DNA from: Gammaproteobacteria bacterium
GTDB lineage: Bacteria > Pseudomonadota > Gammaproteobacteria > Pseudomonadales > Pseudomonadaceae
Direction of reading: 5' to 3'
Assembly: GCA_012735335.1 (NCBI GenBank)
Contig: JAAYHO010000248.1
Span: forward strand, 1-14,330
DNA: 14,330 nt
The notes under the pieces are model-generated. The model made no database searches. It was not told the DNA's origin and worked only from the letters and a program-made list of their open reading frames with translations. A program made the position numbers and the translations under genes. This document shows, piece by piece, positions 1 to 7,223 of this stretch. Each line of letters opens with the position of its first letter. Positions within the stretch are counted from its first letter, which is position 1.

Positions 1-66
1 GCGGAGTACACTTTCAGGCGCATAAAAGTGTAGGTTTCTGCATTTTTATGCGCATAAAAGTGTAAA
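1..66. repeat. Cluster of 15-bp repeats, probable insertion-sequence end
   Basis: The 15-mer GCGCATAAAAGTGTA occurs exactly twice in direct orientation, at 18-32 and 50-64. A third, imperfect copy lies inverted at 7-21 (TACACTTTCAGGCGC, 13 of 15 matching the reverse complement). A perfect 16-bp palindrome, TTTTATGCGCATAAAA, sits at 44-59. Several short repeated sites within about 60 bp of an element tip is the layout known for IS21-family ends, where the transposase binds multiple terminal repeats. Read on the minus strand, the segment would begin TGATTTACACTTTTATGCGC at 69, and many IS21-type tips begin with TG. The rest of such an element would lie to the left of the window. The family assignment is inference, since no transposase is visible. 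Confidence 0.45.
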
Positions 67-495
67 TCAGCCTTGGTTTTCCGCTTCCAGCATCTGCAGC
101 AATTGATTCATTGCACTCATCAGGTTGTTGGTCAGAGCGCTGATACTGGCCTGAACCTCGGCCAGTTTGACCTGTTTGGCCTCATGGCTCAGGTTGGCGT
201 CAGCCATTATCTGCATGAGTTCCTGTTGCTTTTCCTGAAGCTGGCGCTGAAGGTCCTGAATGAGTTCCATCAGGCGTTGAGCTTCTTCAGGCAGCTCGTA
301 GCCGGACGCTTCACCCTCGGTTCTACTGGGTTGATTGGTCTGCCCCAGAGCAGCCAGAGCTCGACCGAGGCTGGACAGGTCGACAGTATCGCCGGTGCTG
401 GATGGCAACGGTTGGTTTGCCGGTGCCGTGCCACTGCTGGGGCTGGCAGTTACTGTCGGCAGGCTGGGCATGCTGGGTGGGATTGTCGGGCTCAT
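67..495 (-). CDS. Hypothetical coiled-coil protein
   Basis: I do not recognise this 142-residue protein. Its first 35 or so residues are rich in Pro, Ser and Thr and look disordered. They are followed by a short VDLSSLGRALAALG segment (about 38-51). From about residue 70 to the C-terminus there is a long Gln/Glu/Leu-rich helical stretch with heptad-like spacing (for example LIQDLQRQLQEKQQELMQI), predicted to be a coiled coil. There is no signal peptide or membrane segment. Codon use matches the neighbours. No strong ribosome binding site precedes the ATG at 495, and the internal Met at residue 9 is an alternative start. The TGA stop (67-69) lies only 2 bp from the repeat cluster at 1-64, so the C-terminus may have been cut by an insertion. 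The gene is divergent from the DUF503 gene. Confidence 0.6.
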   Translation of the reverse strand: MSPTIPPSMPSLPTVTASPSSGTAPANQPLPSSTGDTVDLSSLGRALAALGQTNQPSRTEGEASGYELPEEAQRLMELIQDLQRQLQEKQQELMQIMADANLSHEAKQVKLAEVQASISALTNNLMSAMNQLLQMLEAENQG

Positions 496-585
496 GGGTA
501 GTCCGTGTCTGGCCTGTTACCCTGAGTGTATCGGCCGCTACTGGGCATCCTTGATGGCCAATGGCTTTTTCACGGAGAAAAACTG

Positions 586-867
586 ATGCATATCGCTATC
601 CTCACCATGACCTTTTCCCTGCCGGGCTGCACTTCTCTGAAGGAGAAGCGCCAGCGTATGGGCGGTATGCATGAACGCTACGGGCGCAATCCGGCGGTGG
701 CGGTGTGCGAGAGTGGGGCGCGGGACAGTCTGGATAGCAGCGAGTGGAGCATGGTTGTGGTGGGCAGCTCGGTGCAGGAGGTGGATTCGCTGTGCAGCGA
801 GATCGAGGACCGGATCCAGCGTACTGTGGAGGCCCGGATCACGGATGTAGTGCGTGAGCGGTTGTGA
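586..867 (+). CDS. DUF503 family (YlxP-like) protein
   Basis: This is a 93-residue protein of the DUF503 (YlxP) family. The N-terminal strand MHIAILTMTFSLPG is followed by the family hallmark PGCTSLKEKR (residues 13-22). A helix, two more strands (NPAVAVCE at 35-42 and SMVVVGSS at 55-62) and a long C-terminal helix complete the small alpha/beta fold. The length is typical of the family. Function is unsettled; in other bacteria relatives often sit beside rbfA and translation genes. Here it stands alone between a divergent coiled-coil gene and a DUF4870 gene. The ATG at 586 was chosen because ACGGAGA (572-578) lies at a good distance and the family motif begins near it; an in-frame upstream ATG at 526 would add 20 unrelated residues. 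Confidence 0.82.
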   Translation: MHIAILTMTFSLPGCTSLKEKRQRMGGMHERYGRNPAVAVCESGARDSLDSSEWSMVVVGSSVQEVDSLCSEIEDRIQRTVEARITDVVRERL

Positions 868-891
868 GTGAACAATTGCAAGTTCATGGTA

Positions 892-920
892 TTGAAACAC
901 TTTCTCACTTACCTTATGGT
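892..920 (+). promoter_or_regulatory. Putative sigma70 promoter for the DUF4870 gene
   Basis: TTGAAA (892-897, 5/6 to the -35 consensus) and TATGGT (915-920, 4/6 to the -10) are separated by 17 bp and lie about 35 bp upstream of the ATG at 955. A short inverted repeat, GAAACAC (894-900) with GTGTTTC (919-925), overlaps both boxes and could be an operator, but it is only 7 bp. Confidence 0.4.
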
Positions 921-954
921 GTTTCGACACAAATAAATGCAATGGAGATATGCC

Positions 955-1305
955 ATGAGTATTGAAGAGACAGCGGAAGTTGGGGTGGTGAGTCAGGAGT
1001 CCAAGAACTTCGCCCTGCTGACCTGGATCGGTACCCTGTTTTTCGGCTTCATCCCGGGTCTGATTGTCTACCTGGTGAAGACCGATGACGCTTATGTCAG
1101 AGGACAGGCGAAAGAGGCGCTGAACTGGTCGATCACTGCCATCATCGCTTATGTCGCTGCCTTCATTCTGGCCTTTATCGTGATCGGTGCTTTCCTGATT
1201 CCGATCATCGCCATTACCCACCTGGTGATCTGCATCATGGGGGCGGTTTCCACTTCCAAGGGCAACGACTTCCGCGCGCCCCTGACTATCCGTCTTATCA
1301 AGTAA
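955..1305 (+). CDS. DUF4870 (Tic20-like) small membrane protein
   Basis: This 116-residue inner-membrane protein matches the DUF4870 pattern: a short polar N-terminus, SKNFALLTWIGTLFFGFIPG (residues 16-35, first membrane segment), a conserved polar turn with QAKEALNWSI (51-60), then two closely spaced hydrophobic helices (about 61-79 and 81-98) and a short basic tail. No substrate or partner is established for the family. The ATG at 955 is preferred over the in-frame ATG at 937 because the ribosome binding site GGAG (944-947) lies 7 bp before 955. A promoter-like sequence lies at 892-920. The gene is monocistronic as far as can be seen, with a hairpin 31 bp after the stop. Confidence 0.82.
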   Translation: MSIEETAEVGVVSQESKNFALLTWIGTLFFGFIPGLIVYLVKTDDAYVRGQAKEALNWSITAIIAYVAAFILAFIVIGAFLIPIIAITHLVICIMGAVSTSKGNDFRAPLTIRLIK

Positions 1306-1335
1306 CACGACCTCACAACATACTGCAGACTGTTT

Positions 1336-1356
1336 CATGCCGCTGATTGCGGCGTG
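1336..1356 (+). terminator. Hairpin after the DUF4870 gene, possible terminator
   Basis: CATGCCGC (1336-1343) pairs with GCGGCGTG (1349-1356) across a 5-base loop, with one G-U pair. It lies 31 bp downstream of the stop at 1305. There is no U-tract, so intrinsic termination is doubtful. It is the only marked structure in the first half of the 1306-1557 non-coding stretch. A second, weaker inverted repeat there is GCAGAAA (1473-1479) with TTTCTGC (1493-1499), followed by a possible -10 box TATGCT (1501-1506). Confidence 0.3.
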
Positions 1357-1517
1357 GGACGGCTGCAGGTCATGTCTCAGAGTCATACCGCTTATTGTTT
1401 CCCTCAGTGGCAGGATTAATCGCTGCTTGCACTCTTGTGGTCTACGCTTGAAGAGCGGTGGCCCAGCCATTAGCAGAAATTCAGTCCCCTTTTTTCTGCA
1501 TATGCTAGAGAGAATCC

Positions 1518-1583
1518 ATGCCAATCGACCCTCCCGATCTGGAAGGCGCCGGTACCCATGTTCACTGGCCGCATGTCCCGTGA
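1518..1583 (+). other. Short overlapping upstream frame (21 codons)
   Basis: The ATG at 1518 follows GAGAGA (1508-1513) at a suitable distance and opens a 21-residue frame (MPIDPPDLEGAGTH and onward) ending at TGA 1581-1583. It overlaps the first codons of the BCCT-tail-like gene in another frame. It could be a translation-coupling leader, or the true N-terminus of that gene separated from it by a one-base frameshift around 1555-1560. It is equally possible that it is not translated. Confidence 0.25.
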
Positions 1584-1842
1584 GACGGACCTGTATTACC
1601 GGCTGGAAGTCTTCACCCAGACCGGCTCCGGCGGTTACGATCTGATGGGGCTGAACCGGCAGCAGGTGATAGATGACGTGCTTGAGCGCTATGAAACGCA
1701 CCTGGCGTTCCTGACCCTGTCCAGCGAGACGGACACCGCCTCGGTGCTGACCCCCGCGGTGCTGCCCAAGGATCAGGCCTCGGCGATACCCAGGGATGCC
1801 AGTGATGTGCATGATATGGATGAGCCGGAAGACAAGGATTGA
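1558..1842 (+). CDS. Orphan BCCT-transporter C-terminal-tail-like protein
   Basis: This is a 94-residue protein. Residues about 10-53 read YYRLEVFTQTGSGGYDLMG, then QQVIDDVLERYETHLAFL. From memory of the family, this pattern resembles the cytoplasmic C-terminal tail of BCCT choline/betaine carriers of the BetT type, which typically carry a Y-RVEVF-x-GG-YD-MG-Q-I-DVL-QYE-HL-FL motif. That tail is known to tune osmotic activation in BetT-type carriers. No transmembrane part of a transporter is encoded upstream in any frame, so this is either a free-standing domain or a remnant. The remaining 40 residues are acidic and probably disordered. The start is uncertain: ATG 1558 and ATG 1573 both lack a good ribosome binding site. 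The best one (GAGAGA, 1508-1513) serves an overlapping short frame starting at 1518. An MFS gene follows 109 bp later. Confidence 0.55.
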   Translation: MFTGRMSRETDLYYRLEVFTQTGSGGYDLMGLNRQQVIDDVLERYETHLAFLTLSSETDTASVLTPAVLPKDQASAIPRDASDVHDMDEPEDKD

Positions 1843-1951
1843 TGCGCAGAAGGGGGCACATCAGCCAATATAAATCTGGCGAATAGTCGCAGACAGGCCC
1901 ATGCAAAGGCTCTAGATTGCGTTTAACGGAATAATAACAAGAGTGATCTAT

Positions 1952-3289
1952 ATGCAGCCCAACCAGCAAGCGTCCCACGCCTGGCGTATTCTTTTTCTGC
2001 TGTTTCTTGCCAACCTGTTCAACTTCTTCGACCGCACTATTCCGGCGATCATCATTGAACCGATCCGCATGGAATGGGGGCTGAGCGATTTGCAGCTGGG
2101 GCTGATCGGTACCGCTTTCACCATCGTCTATGCCATTGCGGGGCTGCCGCTGGGGCGGATGGCGGATACCGGGGCGCGGCGCAAGATCATCGGCTGGGGC
2201 CTGACCGTCTGGAGTGGCCTGACCGCCTTGAACGGTCTGGCATGGAACTTCTGGAGCTTCCTGCTGATTCGCATGGGCGTGGGTATCGGTGAGGCCAGTT
2301 ACGCCCCGGCCGCCAACTCTCTGATCGGTGACCTGTTCCCTGCGCACAAGCGTGCGCGGGCCATGGGTATTTTCATGTTGGGCCTGCCGCTGGGCCTGCT
2401 ATTGGCGTTTTTCACCATCGGTGCCATGGTTCAGGCGTTCGACAGCTGGCGCGCGCCCTTCCTGATTGCCGCTGTGCCCGGACTGATTCTGGCGCTGTTC
2501 CTGTTCTTCATCCGCGAGCCGACCCGGGGTGGGGCTGAGGCGGTACAGGTCAGTGCTGCACCGGTGGAAAAGCCGCTGCGCAAGGTACTTTCGATCCCGA
2601 CCTTCTGGTGGCTGGTGCTGGCCGGTCTGGCGTTCAACTTTGCCTCCTATGCCTGTAACTCCTTCATGGTGCCGATGCTGCAGCGCTACTTCGGTCTGGG
2701 GCTGCAGAGTGCGGCCATGGCCACCGGGGTGATCGTCGGGGTGACCGGCCTGTTCGGCCTGACCCTGGGCGGCTGGCTGGCGGATCGCATCCATCAGCGC
2801 TGGGGTGCCGGTCGTCTGCTGTTTGCTGCCTTCAGCATGCTGGTGGCGGCGCTGTGCACCGGCTGGGCGCTGATGGCCGGGCGCATCGAGACAGCGGTAT
2901 TCGTTGGTGTGTTCAGTATCGGCTGGCTGTTCTCCTACAACTTCTACACCTGCGTCTACACGGCGATTCAGGATGTGGTGGAGCCGCGCCTGCGGGCCAC
3001 TGCCATGGCACTGTTCTTTGCCGGTCTGTATCTGCTGGGCGGGGGCCTTGGGCCGCTGGTAGTGGGCTGGCTGTCCGACCGCTCGGCGGTAGCGGCAATG
3101 CACGCAGCGGGTGCCACCGAAATGACCGAGACCTTCAAGGCCATTGGTCTGCACGATGCCATGCTGCTGATCCCGGTAGCCCTGTTCCTCACCCTGCTGG
3201 CACTGCTGCAGGCCGCTCGCTGCTTCCGCAAGGATGCCCTGCGCATGAGCGAGCAACTGCACCAGCAGGCGGCGGCTGAGCCGGCCTGA
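1952..3289 (+). CDS. MFS transporter, Spinster-like
   Basis: This is a 445-residue major facilitator superfamily carrier with twelve predicted membrane helices in two six-helix halves joined by a hydrophilic loop at about residues 190-215. TM1 carries NLFNFFDRTIPA (residues 21-32), typical of the Spinster-like subgroup. The loop between TM2 and TM3 has GRMADTGARRKI (68-79), the MFS signature A region, and TM4/5 has GIGEASYAPAANSLIGDLFP (residues 112-131). Spinster-like bacterial proteins are assigned to sugar, lipid or organic-anion transport. The substrate cannot be inferred here. The ATG at 1952 is preferred over the in-frame GTG at 1943 because AAGAG (1939-1943) is well placed for it. The gene stands alone, with 93 bp before the CBS gene. 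Confidence 0.88.
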   Translation: MQPNQQASHAWRILFLLFLANLFNFFDRTIPAIIIEPIRMEWGLSDLQLGLIGTAFTIVYAIAGLPLGRMADTGARRKIIGWGLTVWSGLTALNGLAWNFWSFLLIRMGVGIGEASYAPAANSLIGDLFPAHKRARAMGIFMLGLPLGLLLAFFTIGAMVQAFDSWRAPFLIAAVPGLILALFLFFIREPTRGGAEAVQVSAAPVEKPLRKVLSIPTFWWLVLAGLAFNFASYACNSFMVPMLQRYFGLGLQSAAMATGVIVGVTGLFGLTLGGWLADRIHQRWGAGRLLFAAFSMLVAALCTGWALMAGRIETAVFVGVFSIGWLFSYNFYTCVYTAIQDVVEPRLRATAMALFFAGLYLLGGGLGPLVVGWLSDRSAVAAMHAAGATEMTETFKAIGLHDAMLLIPVALFLTLLALLQAARCFRKDALRMSEQLHQQAAAEPA

Positions 3290-3327
3290 TATTGCTCGGT
3301 ATCAATTGATCTCTCCGCCAATATGGT

Positions 3328-3368
3328 GAACCATCGTAGCTGATGCATCCGCGTTGTTGCGGTGGTTC
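3328..3368 (+). promoter_or_regulatory. Stem-loop in the leader of the CBS-domain gene
   Basis: GAACCATCG (3328-3336) pairs with CGGTGGTTC (3360-3368) over 9 bp with one G-U pair. The loop contains the palindrome GATGCATC (3342-3349). The stem ends one base before the ribosome binding site AAGGAGAG (3370-3377), so it could influence translation start. A perfect 10-bp palindrome, ATCAATTGAT, lies just upstream at 3301-3310. The pairing is seen in sequence; the regulatory role is inferred. Confidence 0.3.
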
Positions 3369-3382
3369 AAAGGAGAGTTGCC

Positions 3383-3802
3383 ATGCCTATAGATGTTCCG
3401 GTGGAAGAGTTCACCACCCCCGACCCCATCACTGCGGATGAAAGCGTGATGGTTGATGATCTGCGCCTGCTGATGGAGAAGCATGGTATCCGTCACCTGC
3501 CGATTGTTCGTGGCAGGGAGGTGGTCGGTGTGGTGAGTGATCGTGATGTGAGGATCTTTTCCGGGCTGAGTGCGGCGGAAAAGTTTCAGGTGCAGGCCTC
3601 CGATATCATGGCCGAGAATCCCCTGTGTGTGACCGCTGGCACCCCACTGGATGAGGTGGCCTACCGGATGTCCGAACGCAAGGTCGGCAGCGTTATCGTC
3701 AAGGATGATGAGGGCGAGCTGCTGGGTATCTTTACCGCAACGGATGCGCTCAATGCGCTGATCGAGATAGTCCGCGAGTCGCGTACCGAGACCGAAGGCT
3801 GA
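3383..3802 (+). CDS. Tandem CBS-domain protein
   Basis: This 139-residue protein consists almost entirely of two CBS motifs forming one Bateman module. CBS1 spans roughly residues 6-65 (DLRLLMEKHGIRHLPIVRGR then VVGVVSDRDVRIFSG). CBS2 spans roughly 70-130 (ASDIMAENPLCVTAGTPLDE, then KVGSVIVKDDEGELLGIFTA). Such modules bind adenosyl ligands (AMP, ATP, S-adenosylmethionine) and usually sense energy state. There is no attached enzyme or channel domain, so a partner protein is likely but not identifiable. The ATG at 3383 follows the strong ribosome binding site AAGGAGAG (3370-3377); the upstream GTG at 3362 would include that site in the coding region. The gene converges on the 3750-4325 gene. 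Confidence 0.9.
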   Translation: MPIDVPVEEFTTPDPITADESVMVDDLRLLMEKHGIRHLPIVRGREVVGVVSDRDVRIFSGLSAAEKFQVQASDIMAENPLCVTAGTPLDEVAYRMSERKVGSVIVKDDEGELLGIFTATDALNALIEIVRESRTETEG

Positions 3803-4325
3803 CGCTTCGGGTCAGCACATGAGTGAAGCACAGCAGAGCCCTCACTCCCCGCTCTGCTGTTGCTGTTTCAACTTCTCCTGAACTATCTGCTCCAGCTTGC
3901 TGCTCATGCGTTTGCGTAGCCCATGCTTCAATCATGGGCAGTATTTCGTCGATCACGTCCTGGAGTATCAACTGCGCTTCGGAGTGCAGGCGGGCTTCCA
4001 TGCGCACTTCCCGGGCGCCGGTATGGGGGCTGGAGGGCATGTCCTGCAGGCTCTGTTGCAGCAGGCGTTCCAGTTGCACGCGTTCACCGGCCAGCTTGGC
4101 CAGCGATTCATAGGGCAGGAAGGGGTTGGGTGACTTGCCTGCAGATTGAGTGGCGGGCTCTGGGGTGGGGGGTGGTACCGGCTTGTCGCTACTGGAGGTG
4201 ATGATGTCCTCCAACAGGGGAATGTCCATGGCCGGCTCTGCAGGCTGGTCTTCATCCAGCAGAGTGCGGATGGATTCCAGATCCTTGAGCAAGCGGGATG
4301 GGTCCGTTGGCTCGCGCTGCTTCAT
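3750..4325 (-). CDS. Hypothetical protein (PA3833-like), apparent 3' frameshift
   Basis: As read, the frame encodes 191 residues. The N-terminal part starts MKQREPTDPSRLLKDLESI and is acidic with a Pro-rich linker (about 50-68). It is followed by two helical stretches including SEAQLILQDVIDEILPMIEA (about 115-134). This resembles the small protein that lies between holC and valS in Pseudomonas (PA3833-type), an assignment made from memory. After residue 134 the frame loses character and runs antisense into the CBS gene. In the next frame the same DNA reads LRKRMSSKLEQIVQEKLKQQ and stops at 3842-3844, a natural helical C-terminus that would give about 160 residues. One extra base within 3917-3926 accounts for the break. 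The ATG at 4325 follows AGGA with 6-bp spacing. Function is unknown. Confidence 0.65.
   Translation of the reverse strand: MKQREPTDPSRLLKDLESIRTLLDEDQPAEPAMDIPLLEDIITSSSDKPVPPPTPEPATQSAGKSPNPFLPYESLAKLAGERVQLERLLQQSLQDMPSSPHTGAREVRMEARLHSEAQLILQDVIDEILPMIEAWATQTHEQQAGADSSGEVETATAERGVRALLCFTHVLTRSVSLRSRYATRGLSRSAH
3830..3860. terminator. Hairpin at the convergent CBS/hypothetical junction
   Basis: ACAGCAGAGC (3830-3839) and GCTCTGCTGT (3851-3860) form a perfect 10-bp stem with an 11-base loop. Two overlapping smaller hairpins, CCGAAG/CTTCGG (3792-3797 with 3805-3810) and GCTGAC/GTCAGC (3798-3803 with 3811-3816), lie across the stop of the CBS gene. There is no clear U-tract on either strand, but the position between converging genes fits a bidirectional terminator. 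Confidence 0.4.
3917..3926 (-). other. Apparent single-base frameshift site
   Basis: On the minus strand GAA GCA is followed by TGGG and then CTA CGC AAA CGC. Removing one base, most simply one G of the GGG (plus-strand CCC at 3920-3922), joins the conserved-looking upstream helix to LRKRMSSKLEQ and onward to a stop at 3842. Without the correction, the downstream frame overlaps the opposite-strand CBS gene by 53 bp. It could be a genuine mutation or a sequencing error. Confidence 0.6.
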
Positions 4326-4451
4326 GCTTCATCCTGCTATCCGTATCTGATGAGTGGTCAGAGGATAGCCCTGATCGCGATAGAAACGGAAGCGTTGCCG
4401 CGCAGGGGTGATGACTGGTTGGTAATTTCGGTGTCTGGCCTTCAGCCCCGT

Positions 4452-4473
4452 CACCCTCTGTACGCAGAGGGTG
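4452..4473 (-). terminator. Hairpin downstream of pepA
   Basis: CACCCTCTG (4452-4460) and CAGAGGGTG (4465-4473) form a perfect 9-bp stem closed by a TACG tetraloop, 18 bp past the pepA stop. No U-tract follows on the minus strand, so it may act as a 3'-end stabiliser or a factor-dependent terminator. A possible promoter for the next gene lies further on (minus strand TTCCGT, 18 bp, TATCCT). Confidence 0.45.
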
Positions 4474-4491
4474 GCAGGGGAGACATTGGGC

Positions 4492-6000
<1,509 letters not shown>

Positions 6001-6033
6001 TCAGGTGGATTGACCGATAATGCTGCCCTTGGT

Positions 6034-6055
6034 TAGCCGTTACGGGCAGATATGC
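6034..6055 (+). promoter_or_regulatory. Weak candidate promoter in the pepA-lptF divergent region
   Basis: The 134-bp divergent region must hold promoters for both sides. For lptF the -10 candidate is TATGCT (6050-6055), with TTGGTT about 16 bp upstream (3/6 to the -35 consensus). An alternative is TTGACC, about 17 bp ahead of TTAGCC. For pepA, the minus-strand CATTAT is the only -10-like box. None is strong. Confidence 0.25.
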
Positions 6056-6116
6056 TGGTCTGCATTCTGGCCTATTCCCGTGAGCCCATAAAGCCCCGGA
6101 TTCAAGGAAGCAAAGT

Positions 6117-7223
6117 GTGATTGTATTCCGATACCTCAGTCGCGAGGTGTTGACCACCCTGGCAGCGGTCAGCGGCGTGCTGCTGCTGATCATCATGAGT
6201 GGTCGTTTCATCAAGTATCTGGCACAGGCCGCGGCGGGCCAGCTGGATCCGGGTGTGCTGTTCACCATCATGGCGTTTCGGGTGCCCGGTTTCATGATGC
6301 TGATCGTGCCGCTGGGCATGTTTCTCGGCATTCTGCTGGCCTACGGACGCATGCATCTGGACAGTGAGATGGCCGTGCTGTCGGCGACCGGCATCAGTGA
6401 CCGGAAGATTCTCGGCTATACCCAGGGCCCGGCGCTGCTGGTGGCGCTGTTCATTGCCTGGCTGAGTCTGTGGGTGGCACCGGCCGGAGTGCTGAAGACC
6501 CAGCAGCTGTTCAATGAGCAGGATGCCATGACCGAATTCGATACCCTGGCCGCCGGTCGCTTTCAGACCCTGGGCAGCGGCCAGCGGGTGACCTACGCCG
6601 GCGGCCTGTCGGATGACCGGACCGAGTTGGAAACCGTGTTCATTGCCGAGCGCACCGGCTCCGGTGAGGATGCCAGCGTGGGCGTGCTGGTTGCCGAGAG
6701 CGGGCGTCAGCAACTGACGGCCGATGGCAGTCGTTATCTGGTGTTGCACAATGGTTATCGCTATGACGGACGGCCCGGGGCGGCGGATTTCCGCACTGTT
6801 CAGTACGACGCCTACGGTGTGCTGCTGCCCAAGCCGGAAGTCATCAAGGAGATCACCGACCGCGAAGCCATGTCCACCCTGCGGTTATTGGGCAGCGATG
6901 ATCTGAAGGACCGTGCCGAGCTGCAGTGGCGGCTGGCGCTGCCGCTGCTGGTGCCCATCGTGGCCTTCTTTGCAGTCCCCTTGGCACGGGTCAACCCACG
7001 TCAGGGGCGTTTTCTGAAGCTGATCCCGGCGGTGTTTCTGTATATGGCCTATCTGGCGCTGCTGATCAGCGCCCGCGGCTGGATGGAGTCGGGCAGGACC
7101 CCGGTGGCAATCGGTCTGTGGTGGGTGCACCTGCTGTTTCTCGGGGTAGGCGTGTTGCTCAACTTCCGCGCGCTGACGGCCCCCGGCGGCATGCCGAAGG
7201 GAGGTGCCCATGCGGCTGCTTGA
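6117..7223 (+). CDS. lptF: LPS export ABC transporter permease LptF
   Basis: LptF, 368 residues, pairs with LptG and the LptB ATPase in the inner membrane to pull lipopolysaccharide out and push it along the LptC-LptA-LptD bridge. The YjgP/YjgQ family architecture is visible. Three N-terminal membrane helices (about 10-28, 52-75 and 102-121) include the cytoplasmic coupling segment LDSEMAVLSATGIS (81-94). A periplasmic beta-jellyroll-like domain spans about 125-270. Three C-terminal helices follow (about 276-295, 302-321 and 332-353). The start is GTG at 6117 behind AAGGAAG (6104-6110), matching the MIVFRYLSREVL beginning of pseudomonad LptF. The end overlaps lptG by 14 bp, so the two are translationally coupled. 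Confidence 0.96.
   Translation: MIVFRYLSREVLTTLAAVSGVLLLIIMSGRFIKYLAQAAAGQLDPGVLFTIMAFRVPGFMMLIVPLGMFLGILLAYGRMHLDSEMAVLSATGISDRKILGYTQGPALLVALFIAWLSLWVAPAGVLKTQQLFNEQDAMTEFDTLAAGRFQTLGSGQRVTYAGGLSDDRTELETVFIAERTGSGEDASVGVLVAESGRQQLTADGSRYLVLHNGYRYDGRPGAADFRTVQYDAYGVLLPKPEVIKEITDREAMSTLRLLGSDDLKDRAELQWRLALPLLVPIVAFFAVPLARVNPRQGRFLKLIPAVFLYMAYLALLISARGWMESGRTPVAIGLWWVHLLFLGVGVLLNFRALTAPGGMPKGGAHAAA

Noticed and set aside
526..585. N-terminal extension of the DUF503 protein from an upstream ATG
   Set aside because: It would place the ribosome binding site inside the coding region and add 20 residues outside the family's normal length.
1306..1557. Possible small RNA or tRNA in the 252-bp non-coding stretch
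   Set aside because: No cloverleaf, no strong promoter and no hairpin with a U-tract could be found; only weak inverted repeats.
538..1812. 424-codon open frame on the minus strand across the DUF503, DUF4870 and BCCT-tail genes
   Set aside because: It runs antisense to three plus-strand genes with family motifs and its translation is Arg/His/Gln-rich without any domain; a GC-rich shadow frame.
2399..3262. 287-codon minus-strand frame inside the MFS gene
   Set aside because: Gln/Gly-rich antisense shadow of a well-formed twelve-helix transporter.
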